From assembly GCF_958450345.1 (NCBI RefSeq), contig NC_088782.1, positions 65,872,501 to 65,936,500 on the forward strand: 64,000 nt of DNA, given 5' to 3'. A program made the position numbers and the translations under genes. Below are positions 1-12,345 of the stretch, piece after piece. The number at the start of each line of letters is the position of its first letter. Position 1 is the first letter of the stretch. Below the pieces are notes generated by a model, which was given only the letters and a program-made list of their open reading frames with translations, had not been told where the DNA came from and ran no database searches. This DNA comes from Calliphora vicina. Its lineage: Eukaryota > Arthropoda > Insecta > Diptera > Calliphoridae.

Positions 1-1700
1 TTCTTATTGCTCTCTGGGATAATAAAAGCTTTTGATTATTCATTAAAATGATAAAGGAGAATGCTAGTAAAGCTACAATCAAATCCCTGATAGGTGTTTA
101 TTCAACATCAAGTATAGTCAAGGAATGTCAGGCATCCTTAAGTGAGAATTTTATTATTTTGGGTACGTGGACACAGGGATAATGACGGCGATTGTTTTGC
201 TGATAACTTGGCGAGAAGAGGAGCCTCGATGTCGGATGATGAGATAGACTTCCCATGTGGCATTCCGCTGTCTAAGTGTAAACAACGAATAAATAATGCA
301 TACTTAGCATTTCCCAAACAAGGTGGGATAATGTATCCACTTGTGCTTTTACGTTGGACTTTAAACGTCGCACAGTGGTATGAGAATAAAAAAGAGGGAA
401 ATAAATCTGTAACTTCTAAACCTTTACGCCGATTGATTTGTGAATGAAATTTCACATGCGCAAAGAGGAAGTGTAGTCGAGTTTAAGTTTTGAATTTGGA
501 CCTCATGAGCCTACCAGGAGCGGGACCAGGGGTTCCCAAAGTAGGACACCTCGGGTATGTTCAATTTTTAAAATGATCCTATTTCTTCGCTTGTGCTCCC
601 ATTTAAAAAACACATATAGAATCTCCTCATCGAGCACTACATAAAACATCGTCGTAGCTATCTCTTATAGCTTAGGAGGTATTCGCATTTGAAAATTTAA
701 TTTTTACCCACCCTACTCCAGTATTTTGGTGACCGCGATTTTAAACCGATTTTATCCATTTTTCTCTTATGGTATTAACATAAGAGAACGAGAAAGAGAT
801 ATCGTAAAGTTACTCGATATCAAAATATAGTAACTTAACTTAAAGTTCTTAATTATTTTGTAAAGTGTTCCGATAAAATCGGGGAATATTTGGAACCGCG
901 GTCACCAAAAAACTGGAGTAGGGTGGGTAAAAATTTTGAAAATTAAATTTTCAAATGCGAATATCTCCTAAGCTATAAGATAGCTACGGCGAGGTTTTAT
1001 GTAGTGCTCGACCAGGAGATTCTATATGTGCAATTTTTTTTAAATCGGAACACAAACGAAGAAATAGGATCATTTTAAAAATTGAACATACCCGAGGTGT
1101 CCTACTTTGGGAACCCCTGGTCCCGCTCCTGGTGGGCTCATGAGGTCCGAATTCAAAACTTAAACTCGACTACACTTCCTCTTTGCGCATGAGAAATTTC
1201 ATTCACAAATCAATCGGCGTAAAGGTTTAGAAGTTACAGATTTATTTCCCTATTTTTTAATCTCATACCACTGTGCGTCGTATATATTTTATTTATAAGG
1301 AATACGACTTAGCAATGTGGTGGATGATCACTGGAGGAAGAGACCATTTTGCACTTCTTTTGCAATTGTCCGGCACTTGTTGATCTGCGTGCCAGGTTTT
1401 TAGGTGTACGCTCCTTTAAAAACCTCTCCGAATTATCTGGTATTAAGATGTCTGATGCCTTTCAAAAGAAAACCAAGTGGTTATTTAGACCGGACATGCA
1501 AACGGTACCTCATAGCGGCCCCGTATCTGTCGCATGAATTCTCCTCTCCCCTTCTATCTATAATTTTTTTTACAACTACACTCTTACTTAACTTATCGCC
1601 ACCCTCTTCTTTATTTTTTCTCTTCTCTTCTTTATTTTTCTTCTTTACAGGTAACACAAAGGGAACATTCAATGGAGCCACGTGTACACACGGCGAAAGG
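1..1700 (+). mobile_element. 5'-truncated LOA/I-type LINE tail, split by a Transib element
   Basis: This is the 3' part of a non-LTR retrotransposon that carries an RNase H domain. Around 60-130 the frame reads NASKATIKSLIGVYSTS, which aligns with the TDSKAAV block of the better copy at 60350. At 142-270 it reads WVRGHRDNDGDCFADNLARRGA, the last RNase H block with its catalytic Asp. After the interruption at 371-1275, the zinc-binding C-terminus continues at about 1349 (FFCNCPALVDLRARFLG). A 3' tail with AACACAAAGGGAAC follows near 1650-1700, like the tails at 15255 and 61120. At least one frameshift separates the first two blocks. The window edge cuts the left side. The assignment to the LOA/I group rests only on the presence of RNase H and the C-terminal zinc motif. 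Confidence 0.8.
371..1275. mobile_element. Nonautonomous Transib-type palindromic element, TSD CGTCG
   Basis: The element is 905 bp and consists mostly of two long inverted arms (about 371-735 and 897-1275) around a spacer of about 160 bp. Both ends read CACAGTGGTATGAGA inward. It is flanked on both sides by the 5-bp direct repeat CGTCG (366-370 and 1276-1280). A CAC(A/T)(A/G)TG-type terminus with a 5-bp, CG-rich target duplication is the published signature of Transib transposons, the relatives of RAG1; CACAGTG is also the V(D)J recombination heptamer. There is no transposase inside, so it would need to be moved in trans. It sits in the RNase H-to-zinc region of the LINE at 1-1700; the LINE copy at 14751-15306 approximates the empty site. 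The arms are highly similar, which suggests moderate age. Confidence 0.85.
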
Positions 1701-4380
1701 CTTTGGACGATTACCTGGAATCTAAGCAATAATGCTAGTTCTTCATTTCCTAAGGTATGACCAACCATTTACTGATACGGTTGATAAAACTAACCTTTTG
1801 GTTGAATTATTTTCAAATAATTAAATCTTACTGGAAAGCAATCAACCACTACCCGCGCTCGAAAGTGTATCAGCAACTATGCCAAATATATTATTTCGCG
1901 CTTTCGCAGTAAAAAGGTTTTGTTTGCGGTATTTTCCGGTAACAAAACATGATCATTCGGTTTAATCAGTCGTTGCCTAGAATGTGTTCTTAGCATTATG
2001 GTCTCCAGTGATACAGTGATTTAGTGATTTAACAAATTTATTTTATTAACTTTCAGTTTTTGAAAATCTAAGTGTTGAATATTTTCGTGAAATTACTAAA
2101 TTTGGGTGAAAATCTTTAACACAGATCGTAGTAGCTTGAAGATAATCTTCATGAAGATCAAACAAGCTTTTATTAATATTGCCGAGCCTCCACATGCCTT
2201 CTTTTTAATGTTCTTAGTATCATAAATAAGATTTCCATTCATACCAAATGAGCTTCTAGAAGTCACATGTGTTTCTGAAATCCGCATCAACAAATATATC
2301 GATAACAATAATATTCACATTATTCAGAGTGTGCTTTGCCAACAAATGCAACAAAATGTTTAACTCGAGTTACTACTTTATTCCCCAATTTACCAACAAT
2401 GGAAAATGCCTAAAATAAATAACTTTTAGCTAATGAGTCAAAGGTTTGACACTGGTTAAATAAATCTCAGACTTGAACAAATCCTTAAAGGAAAACCTAA
2501 CTACCGCCTTAAAAAACAAAAAGAGAACAACAAATTCGAAAGCCCAACAACTACACATCAGTAAGATGATGAATACGTACTGCACTGTGTGTTGTACGAG
2601 AGCTCCTTACAATTTCACTGAGCAACGATAACAAGTGGGATGATTTATTAATTTTTGCCACGATCTTTTTTTTAGATGTAGAGATGTTAACCAATATGGT
2701 AACAAACAATCTGGTGTACTTTATTGTTTGTAATGGCCCAGGTAACCTGCTGGAATAACATACAATAGCTGATTGATCATGGTTTAAGAAAGAAAAAATT
2801 AAATAAATGATAAAGGAAGTAAAAGGAATATTGTAACGAAAACATATTTCTTTGGTGTAATTGTTAAACTACCAGATCCATCTAGTTTAAATTGATTTTT
2901 AATCATAAACAAAATGGTCTATCAACAGGCACAACACAAAAACAAAACATTCGCGATCGTTGGACATGCAAGCAATGATCTCTTCCTTTTTTTCTAGTAG
3001 TTTAAGTTGGTTACTTGCTTTACCAGCAACATGGTTGTTTTAAGGCAACGCCTTCTGTTTTTTGCTCTCTACTGGGATGGTTGTTTTTGGTTTTTGTAGT
3101 TTTGGAAAGGAAGTTTGTAAAAGCCAAGAATGATTGGATTTAGTGGTGTTTTTCGTACTTTAATTATGAAAAATTGCCAAGATGACAGTGAACATGAATT
3201 AAATCGTATGTTATTAAACACTGGGTGGTTACTGGCCTACAAAAAAAAAAGGAAAAAGAGGAAAACAAAAAACGGTTAACCAGGACCATTTCAGACATTC
3301 AATTCCAATAGCTTGGGAATGTGAAAAATTGTATTAAATACTTTATGGCATGAAATGAATCGCAAAAAAAAAACAATACAAAATTTTATGGTTTTTAAAA
3401 ATCTTTAAATGTTTGTCTTTAAAAACTTTCAAAACTTGAGAGATAATCTGGAGTTTGGGTTTCTTTTCTTTCTTTTTTTTGTGATTGTTATTGTATATTG
3501 TGTCAACAGCATTTATTGGGTGGCGTTATTGGCGCCAACGATTGCACGTTCCAACGATCATGTAAGTTAAACGCAATCATTGTTATTTCAGTTGACAACG
3601 AGCGCAAAACGAATGGTAGCCAGCATCCTTTCGCAGAGTAGCAGAAAAAATAAATAAAAAATAGGGAATTTTTCTTTACACTGTGAACCTGACTGCAATT
3701 TGTGTTATGTTTTTTTTCTTCTTTCCTTGCAGAATTGGACGCCATCATCAGCATCATGATCATCGTCACAAGTGAACACAACAGTAGTGGTTTTAATCTG
3801 CTTTTTTTGGATTAGTGTTGAGTGAAAAAAATGGAAAATATTTCATTCTTATTTGAAATACTAAAAAAAAAACAAAATTAAACCATAAACATCCTTTTCA
3901 TACCGTGACTTGCTCAAAAACCATCATCATCAATGGTATTTGGATTTCATGCCCACCAGCATTGCTGGCCAAAAAAAAACTAAAATATAAAGAAATACAG
4001 CAGCAGGCAAAAGACCCAACTAAACGAAACAAAATTTGGCGATAATGTCATTTAAGAAATTGCTGGCTTTTTGTGTGAAATTGTCAGCAAATCTTTTTTT
4101 AAAACAAAAACTAAATGGGGAATCTGAAACAAAAAATACAATCACGCAATCGTAACAAGGCCTATGGAATGGCATTGAAAATAAGTGGAAGGAAAAGGTT
4201 TCCTTCTAAAAAGTCTAGTAACTTAATTCAGTACACAAGTAAACCAAAAAACTACTATGAAGAGAATATATTTGTTATAAAACTTATGCGAGGTCTAATC
4301 CAAAAGTTCGCAATATGCATTCTGATGAAGACATGGTACTTGTTCTCAATAAGCACATAAATTTGGACAATACATATATT
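1701..4380. other. Unannotated AT-rich noncoding stretch
   Basis: I see no convincing gene, transposon end or RNA here. There are homopolymer runs (for example near 3241 and 3368). Open frames such as the minus frame at 3503-3781 are low-complexity and lack family motifs. It looks like ordinary intron or intergenic DNA. Confidence 0.5.
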
Positions 4381-4634
4381 TGGTCAATTCACATGGTCTC
4401 TTATCATGTTATATTGTCATAATGTCCAAATATTTCAAAATGGTTTTTATTGCTTTTCAAGCAAAAACTGTCCTAAAATAATACTAATCTGTATGATATG
4501 TTTATTGTGTTATCGTAACCAACCAGCAGAGACCTGCGCCGAATGGCTAAGAGTCGGTTAAGCCGAGCTGCCGAGTCGTGATATATTAGGACATTATGAC
4601 AATATGACTGATAAGAGACCTAGTGAATTGACCA
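4381..4634. mobile_element. MITE family A, copy 1 (about 54-bp TIRs)
   Basis: A 254-bp element begins TGGTCAATTCACATGGTCTC and ends with the near-perfect inverse, GAGACCTAGTGAATTGACCA. The inverted arms run about 54 bp and include ATTGTCATAATGTCC. A second copy lies at 37756-37991. No coding capacity is visible. In both places the element ends only a few bases before the 5' terminus of a mariner. Confidence 0.8.
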
Positions 4635-4635
4635 A

Positions 4636-6874
4636 TTGTGTGTATGACTTGAAACTGAGGGATTTACAATAGATAGCGTATCTCTTGATCGAGGTTTATA
4701 GTTTTTAATAACTTATATGTCATTTATTCTCACTTAGTTATTGAACATTATAGCGTAAACAACAAAGTTTTTTTTTTGCTTCGAAAATTTCGAATTTTGT
4801 ACCAACAATGCGTCATTTGCGGGAAGTTTTGCTTTACTTTTCAATTTGTTCCACCATCATATATAGTACGCACAGCACGTCAGCCAAGGCCCCAGTCACT
4901 TCTAAGAATGCGTCTGATATAACTTGCAACGATAGTCAGCTTTTCTCGCATCACATCGTAATTCCAAGATACTTGACCTGAGTCACGTATCAGAGACTAA
5001 TGTCGACAGATCGAACAACTGGGGGACGTGACCTCGATAAGCTGCCTTTAAGCAACATCATCACAGTCTTATCCCTCGATACCACAACACCGACACTGTT
5101 CCCCCTCTCAATGACTTCACGCATGGCCTGCCCACATTTTCTCTCCAGTTCAGCACGAGAATGACCTTCGATTAAGATGAGCAAGTCATCCGCGTACACA
5201 CAGAGTCGGCAGGAAGCCGCCAGAGACCTCAACAAGGGATTCATCAATAGGTTTCAAATAAATAGATCACAGATAGACCCCTGAGGGCAGCCCCTGGCAA
5301 CATTCCTGCAAATATTAAACTTTCCTACCGCTGAAGTAACTACTCCATAGGGTTAGCTCATGACAGCCATCTAATCGTAGTCTATCGAGAACCTCTCTCC
5401 AAGACATATAATCAAACTCACCCTTAAAAGCAACATCACGCGTCCTCGACGGATTTCCCTTCCTTAAATCCGAACTGAAATTCAGAAGCCACCTCATTGT
5501 AGGACTCTCGCAGTCTATACACCATCATCCTTTCAAGTACCGGAAGGTGCGAGGATCAGTCCTCACTTTATCGGCCGACATCAGAGCACAACAACTTTAT
5601 CCTGGTAAATAGCTCGCACTAATACACCTCCCAAATACTGACTCCAGATATTACGGTATGGCCTTCCAGATGCTTTTACACATCTCTCCAGTCATACAAT
5701 CAATACCCGGAGATATCCTACTTTTGAAGCGGTATATGCTATCATCAACTTCCATTCTCTCCAGTGAAGGAGGACAAACAATCTATTCATAGGGAAGACG
5801 ATCAGCCGATTTCGCCCCCGGCAAGAAAGTCTCAAGCAAGGCGTCCGTGCATTGCATACGGTAAACCTTACCCCAGGGGTCCTCCCTGTTGTCCTGTATA
5901 AAAGTACGCCTTCAAACACACGATTCTGTCCTTGTAGGCACTCAAGGCAGCCATATACCTAGATTTTCTCTGAACCAGATCTTCGGCATTAGAACGCCTT
6001 GCATCGGAAAACAAATATCGCCCAGGCCAGTCAAAAAAGTTTGAAGACCAGAATTAGAGACATATTGCACGAAAATTGTTGTCAAACTCAACAAGAGCTT
6101 GCAAAATCATTGGCAGCTACTCAATCAGCAATTTCAAAACGTTTGCAAGCAGCTGGATTCATACAAAAGTATGAATAGGGTACCATACGAGTTGAAGCTG
6201 AGAGACCTTAAAATACAATTTTGAATGTCTGAAATGCTGCTTGAACGCTATAAACGAAAATAATTTTTCAACCGAATCATTACTTTCGATGAAAAATGGA
6301 TCCATTAAGATAACCCGAAGCGTAATAGCTCGGCCAACCAGCCGAAACGACTCCAAAGCCAAATATCCATGGCGTCATGGTAATGCTCCGTATTTGGTGG
6401 AACCAAAAGGGTCCTATCTATTATGAGCTGACCAGACCATCACAGGGAACCTGTACGGAATGAAGCTGATTCGTTTAAAGCGAGCATTGGTCGAAAACGC
6501 CCAATGAACCTATAATATTCCATCATGACAACGCTCGGCCACGTTACAATGCCTGTTACAAACTATTTAGAATGAAGTGGTGGGGAAGTTTTTGCCTCAC
6601 CCGCCTTATAGTCCAGACCATGCACCATCTGGCTACTATTTCTTTCGACCGATACAGAACGCTCTCTCTGGGATATTCTTTACTTTGGAACAGACTATCC
6701 GAAATTGGATTGATTCGTTCATGACCTCAAAAGATGAACAGTTATTTTGGCTCGTAATCCATATGTTACCAGAATGATGGGAAAAGGTCACAACTGACAA
6801 TATCCAATTTGAATAAATTTATTAAACAAATGTTACAAAATAAAAGCTAAAAATTTAAAAAAAATCCCACCAAA
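4636..6874 (+). mobile_element. mariner (mauritiana-like) copy 1, split by an R1 LINE fragment
   Basis: The left terminus TTGTGTGTATGACTTG resembles the family end TTGGGTGTATGACTTA. The 5' region to about 4850 matches the other copies, up to the start of the transposase (MRHLREVLLYFS). The copy resumes at about 6005 in the HTH region (PGQSKKFEDQN, then QQELAKSLAATQSAISKRLQAA). It continues through the catalytic domain (FDEKWIH; then PPYSPDHAPSGYYFF) to AAAAAATCCC near 6870. The third catalytic residue of the DD34D triad is Gly here, so the copy is dead even apart from its frameshifts. Roughly 100 bp of mariner is missing at the LINE junction. The right terminus is degenerate. Confidence 0.85.
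4851..6004 (-). mobile_element. R1-clade LINE reverse transcriptase fragment
   Basis: On the minus strand the pieces fall in the usual order of an R1-type reverse transcriptase. Near 5720-5690 there is a SPGID.MT-like block. At 5497-5315 the frame reads FDYMSWREVLDRLRLDGCHE and then TLWSSYFSGRKV. A PQGSICG-like block and MMNPLLRSL follow. The active-site segment LCVYADDLLILIEGHSRAEL lies near 5200-5140, then VGVVVSRDKTVMMLLKGSLS and VTQVKYLGITM. Frameshifts and stops occur throughout. Neither the 5' end nor the 3' end with tail is present, so this is an internal fragment, not a simple 5'-truncated insertion. It sits inside the mariner at 4636-6874. Confidence 0.85.
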
Positions 6875-8524
6875 CTGCTGGTCAGTATAATAGAATTGGT
6901 TTGATAACAAAATCGTATAGCCTTTATGTGTTTTTTAGAATTGTTTTTGAAGTGTAGGAAAATGGCCGGGACTGTGTATGCAGGTTCCACTATAGTTTTT
7001 TACCCAGAATTAGTCCAAGATATTTGCTATTGTCGGATAATATTAGTGACAAATTGAGGGATTTTGTTTAGCCTAGCGAATAGTAACAGTTCTGTTTAAG
7101 TTGCATTAACACCCAGTCAGCCTGAGTCCATTTTCATAATAATATTGGGGTAGATTCCAGTATTTCTGCGAGTATTTTATAATTTTTGGCCATAGGATCT
7201 ATGGCCGCCATTTAGTTCGCGTAAGACATTGTAATGCAATAAGTTTTTGTCGTGGTCTTTAGCAGAGTATTGTTATTAAGATTCAAGTAGATACCTGGTT
7301 TGAGAGATAATCTAATATAGACATCAATGATTCTTTCCAAAGTTTTAATTAGAGAAGAGCAGAACCTGATTGCTATATTTAATTGAAAGTTTTATATGAT
7401 TTATAGATAATAGTTTATTTTAATGCATATTTCCAACTGTACTTCCCTGTTGTACCTACTCCACATATAACAACAATTTTGTAATAAATACCATTTTTTT
7501 ATTGCTGCTCATTCAAATGTCCTCTTACTCTCATCACAAGTAATTTCCAATTTACATAACGTCAACAACAGTGTAACACCAACAACGACAACATAAAACT
7601 CTAGTATTAATTAAAACTTTTAACAATTTTCATGTTTTCTATTTGTTTACAATTCTCATATTTGTGTATTTTTTATGTTTTATTTTAAATTTTTTGATCA
7701 AAAAATGTACACAAAATTGTATCCATCTTTCATTTCATTTGTATGTAAAGTAAAATATTAATTTAACATTGAGTTGTTTTTACATCAATATAAAAAGAGA
7801 TAGAGAGAGTGTGTATTTTTAACTTTATTTTACATTTTATATTGTTTTAAGGTTGTGTCCATTTATTTCATTTTAGTTTGTTTTTTTTTATTCTAGTTTT
7901 TTGGTATTAAATCTAGCCATCACGTTATGAAACCATCTACATATTCATCCATCCATCCATCAGTGTTGTAGTTTTTTCCCATATTTGTATATTTTAAAAT
8001 TTGTTTTTTTTTTTTTGGGATTAGGCGTAGACTTGTTCAACATGCATCTAAATTGAATTTTTTGTTTTCATTACAATTTTTGTGTTGAATAATTAATTTA
8101 AGGTTTGAAAACACAAGAAAACAAGTACTATTATTAATTGTTTAATAAGTTTAACATGACTTGACACAATTTTATTGATAATCGTGTAACAAAAAAGAGG
8201 GTTTTGAAGTTAGTGAATTTTTAATTAATGAATTTGTTTTGTTGCAAGAGAAAAACTGGAAAAATTTAGGAAAACCGGCAGCTTATGGTATTTGAAATGG
8301 ATTGTTCTATTTAATTATACTATTTCAATCATATTTATGTTTAAGTTATAAGAATTTACTGTAATCAATTTTTAATAATGCCAATGATTTGTTGGCACTT
8401 GGACGGAATCGGCCCGAGAAACAATTTTCGATGTTATATACACATTTTCTATTCACACAGATCTAATTGCCGTTTTGCTATCGGTAAATATGTGGATTTT
8501 CCTGCTCTATATCCCTAGATACTA
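6875..8524. other. Unannotated AT-rich noncoding stretch
   Basis: No gene, RNA or transposon terminus recognised. There is a short CATC microsatellite near 7947-7962 and long T runs near 7880 and 8007. Confidence 0.5.
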
Positions 8525-9662
8525 ATAATTTTAGGTATAATTTACGCCAACGATTGATCCTACAAAAGATAGGCAGGCCAATCATAGGGCGGGAAACGGG
8601 CTACATAATACCTACACCGAATTTTGATAGAACATTTAAGATCAGAATACCGACGAGGTATGATTGGGCCACGAACTCTGTCCTAAGGGATGACGTGATC
8701 TCAATCTACACTGATGGTTCAAAGACAGAAAGAGGCACGGGCTCGGGAATCTTCTCACATGAGCTGGTCCTTTTGATGTCTCTTCGATTACCCGATACCT
8801 GCACGTTTTTCCAGGCAGAGATTTTGCCATCGATACAGCCGCGAGAAGAATCCGGGAACTGAATCTGGAAAATTCGACTATACAAATCTACTTGGACAGC
8901 CTTGCATCAATCAAGGCTCTTAACTCCAACGTGATTAGGTCGAAATGTCTTCTCAATTGTATCAAATCACTGGCACATCTGACACAACATCACGTCGAGT
9001 TGATATTGGTTCCAGGACATGAGGGCATTCGGGAAGATGAAGTATTTGATGAGTGCCCAACCAACGGGTCGTCCCTGGACGTATCTTTTGCGCAAAGGGA
9101 TATTCACATTCTCTTGGTGACAGTATTGAAATTGATAGATGAATGGGCTTTGAGCGAGACGGAACTCAGGTGGTCAAATATCATTATTTGTAGAATATCC
9201 AGAATGCTCTGGCCCAATCTGACAGACGATAGAACTAGAACTTTTGTTTCTTAGTAGGAATTCGATTAGGCTTCTTACGGGTATAATTACTGGGCACTGT
9301 ATGATTGGACATAAGTCGGAACGTATGGGTTACATACGTTATAGCTATTGTAGAGTTTAGATAAAGAGGAGGAGGAATCGGTACAGCACCTTCTACTACA
9401 TCTTTGTAGAGCTCTTTTCCATGATCTGGACTGTCTCAGAGATGTGTCACTAGTAAATATGATCAGATTTATTAGAAGTACCGGCTGGTTACCACGGGGA
9501 CCACAGGAATCTCATAGTCAACGAAATTAGGGAGGGAAACTATTCTCACTTTATGTATGAATTTTCAGCTTAAGGGAATAGTATTTCTAAGGGTACCACA
9601 ATGGGCCACAGGGCCTCCGAGTGAACTCGTTAACTTGCGAGCAACCCACGTAACCTAAACCT
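8525..9662 (+). mobile_element. LINE tail with RNase H domain, frameshifted
   Basis: The RNase H blocks appear in order. VISIYTDGSKTERGTGSGIF near 8697 carries the first catalytic Asp. TCTFFQAEI near 8800 carries the catalytic Glu. After a frameshift, IYLDSLASIKALNS near 8885 carries the second Asp, then VELILVPGHEGI near 8996. Beyond 9255 a GHCMIGHKSERMG block precedes the degraded zinc region. The 3' end resembles other tails in the window (GGTACCACAATGGGCC at about 9592, then CCACGTAACCTAAACC to about 9662). The copy is 5'-truncated and carries stops. It is a different subfamily from the copy at 60350. Confidence 0.8.
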
Positions 9663-9751
9663 ACGCCACCAATATCTGGCAAACTAAGGTCTTAAATTCA
9701 ACTGGTCCGAATTCTACCACATTCAACTCTTTCACGTGATCTTAATCCGCC

Positions 9752-10105
9752 AGTGTCTTCACGACATCTAGGTTAACCGAGGAATGCAGGGTATCACTAA
9801 ATGCGATAGCGAGACGTTCTAGGATAACAATGGTTGTACAGCAGAGACTATATGAGAATGCACGGAGCAGGTGGACTAGGGTTTAACGACTACTGTAGAA
9901 GCAGTCGAAACGAAGAAGAGACTGTATCCCACCTATTCTGCCATTGTCCGGCTCTAACAAACTTGAGGGAACGTATTCTTGGAAACCCCTTCTTCTCATG
10001 TTTAAATGAGTTATTAAGGGTGAATCTGAGACGCATCTATTCCTTCATCAGAGAATATGGTAGGTTCAACTTCCGAAAGTTGCAAAAAATCAACTACAGA
10101 CCGAT
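9752..10105 (+). mobile_element. LINE tail fragment with internal deletion
   Basis: Bases 9752-9830 closely match the copy at 60471 (GTGTCTTCACGACATCTAGG, then TTAACCGAGGAATGC). The sequence then jumps about 130 bp in that copy to CTATATGAGAATGCACGGAG. The zinc-region block follows (CIPPILPLSG in one frame, VSHLFCHCPALTNLRERILG in the open frame at 9834-10190). The end of homology is near SLRRIYSFIREYGRF at about 10065. It lies directly after another LINE tail. Confidence 0.75.
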
Positions 10106-10787
10106 CAGTATAATTTTCTTTACACTTGAAAACTTGGAGCAACAAATGATTTTCTCTCCAAATCAATACCAAAGTATTATTTCTAAGTAAATATATGCCT
10201 CATGTAGAATATACACTGGCATGTTTCATGGATACAGAAGGTTTCTGAATAAAGCCTTAATAAAATGTAAAAATACTCAGCACTTCTGGTTGTAAACGAA
10301 TGGATTGTTGGTAATTTCCGGATACTCTCTATGGAATATTGAGTACCTGCCGCGTAGGCCTAAACTCAGGGTGCTTTTAACATCAGGTAGAAACACCGCT
10401 TTGGACTTGCAAATAATATAAAATTAGCAATTCTTCGTTCATAACAGAATGAATCAATGTACAAGCACCTTGCTTAAGAGCTTGATATATCTAATCTATG
10501 CCGTCCATAGTCCTTAGTCAATCAGCAAATCCTGAGACAATTATCGAAACAAGACTCCACAGACTCTGTTTCCGAAAAACATTCATCAAGTACCAAGCCA
10601 ATTGCCAAATTTGTCACTAGCACAAGAATCAGCCATTTAACGCACAATCTTCTTCGCGCGATTTTGGGTTTAAACCAGAGATCTTACGTGCTCCCCAAAG
10701 GTACCACAACCAACAAACAGTCAGGACAACTTCTGGGGCTTAGGGATTGCATTTTATAATCGCAGTTATGTTTTACACATTTATACA
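10106..10787. other. Unassigned sequence between LINE and mariner
   Basis: Base composition is less AT-rich than the flanking intron-like DNA, which suggests decayed transposon sequence, but no block could be assigned on either strand. Confidence 0.35.
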
Positions 10788-11676
10788 ATACGTCATATGC
10801 GAGAAGTTTGGTCAATTTAAAAAAAAAAACTGCCGCCGAAGCATGTTTTCCATCAGTTTCAACGCGCGAGAGTTAGTTTGTTCGTTTCGGTAGTGGTGAT
10901 TTTGACAGGGAAGGAAAAGATCGCCCAGGCCAGCGAAAAAAAGTTTGAAGACCAAGAATTGGAGGCAATACTACATGAAGATTGTTGTAAAACTCAACAA
11001 GAGCTTTGCAAAATCATTGGGAGAAACTCAAGCAGGAAGTTAAAAACGTTTGCGAGCAGCAGGATTCATTCAAAAGCAGAGAAATTGGGTACCATACGAA
11101 TTGAAGCCGAGAGATCTTGAAAAACGATTACGCTATAAAAGAAAATCATTTTCCAACCGAATAACTCGAAGTATAAAAGATCGCATGTGAAGCCCGGCCA
11201 ACCAGCCGAATCGACAGCAAAGCCAAATTTGGTTACATTAGGTGGGAGCAAAAGGCTCATATCTATTATGAGCTACTGAAATCTGACCAGAACATCACAG
11301 GGAACCTGACCGAAAAACTCCCTGAATATGCGGCCAGACATGAAACCGTAATATTCCATCATAACAACACTCGGCCAGATATTGCCATACCTGTTAAAAA
11401 GTGTTTAGAATGAAGTGGTTGGGAAGTAGTTCAGACCATGCCCCGTCCGACTACTATTTGTTTCGATCGATGCAGAACGCTCTGTTTTGGAACAGAGTAT
11501 CCGAAATTAGCTTGATTCGTTCTTGGCCTCAAAATATGAGCAGTTCTTTTGGCTCGGAATCCATATGTTGCCAGAAAGATGGTAAAAGGTAATAGCTAAC
11601 AATGGCCAATACTTTGAATAAATTTTGTACTAATGTTTCAAAATAAAATCTAAAAATGCTGAAGTCATACGCCCAA
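10788..11676 (+). mobile_element. mariner (mauritiana-like) copy 2, 5'-truncated
   Basis: Homology starts at the transposase start region (CGTCATATGCGAGAAGTTTG). It runs through the HTH (KKFEDQELEAILHEDCCKTQ) and the DHAPSDYYLFRSMQNA block near 11430, which keeps the third Asp. The right terminus is GAAGTCATACGCCCAA (to 11676), followed by the TA target dinucleotide. The left terminus and 5' UTR are absent, and there are internal deletions around the first catalytic block. Not functional. Confidence 0.85.
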
Positions 11677-11699
11677 TACAAATATCGTTTGCAGAACAT

Positions 11700-12345
11700 T
11701 TGAAAAAGGTTATCAGCACAAACATCCCTCAAAGGAAAGCTGGGAACCCTTCAATCATAACACTGAAGCTATTGAAGTATTTACTAACCGTACAAAGAAA
11801 GAATATGGCACGGGAAGTGGAGTTTTCTGTGAAAAGTAGAGGAATATACATGAATAAACTGACGAACTCATTCAGCATTTTCCGAGCTGAAATATTTTCC
11901 ATGTCTAAAGCAGCTAGGCTAATATACATTGGGTCAGTCAACATCATCATACTCATAAACAATCAGGCTGCTATAAAGGTGATTAATTGGTAATTAATTT
12001 ATTAGATCGCGAGTAGTCAGACGTTGTTGGATTGTGGTTGGAAACTGCGGATGAATTAACACGCACCGGTGCGGATCTTGATACAGATCGATTGTGATCT
12101 ATACGATTGTGGACTTAACTTTGTTCATAAGACGGCAAAATACCAATTTCGACTTGATGCAGACACACTGTGGAATTATTCTCCGAGATCTAAACACTTT
12201 AAAGCCATTTGATTATGGGCAACAGAACATTAAAGGTTTACTCGTTAAGCAAGAGGACATAATGATCTTAGATATTTGCCAATCAAGATTCCACTGTACA
12301 TGGATGATATTTACAGATGGTGTGGTGAGGAAGAAAACTTCCAAT
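11700..12345 (+). mobile_element. Strongly decayed LINE RNase H region
   Basis: Near 11790 one frame reads TKKEYGTGSGVFCEK (the TDGS block has lost its Asp). Another frame near 11865 reads NSFSIFRAEIFSMSKAARLI, with the catalytic Glu, and then INNQAAIKVI. At 12045 ELARTGADLDTD matches the last RNase H block. The end of the fragment near 12310 recalls the RWCGEEE zinc-region block. Many stops and frameshifts make this one of the oldest LINE tails in the window. Confidence 0.65.

Noticed and set aside
371..420. Complete RAG recombination signal (heptamer plus nonamer)
   Set aside because: The CACAGTG heptamer is clear, but no ACAAAAACC-like nonamer lies at a 12- or 23-bp distance in either Transib-type element.
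138..455. 105-codon minus-strand frame opposite the first LINE
   Set aside because: It is antisense to the RNase H frame and the Transib arm, with no motif of its own.
3503..3781. 92-codon minus-strand open frame
   Set aside because: Composition follows T/A-rich and ATG-repeat-like sequence, no family motif, no convincing splice sites or start context.
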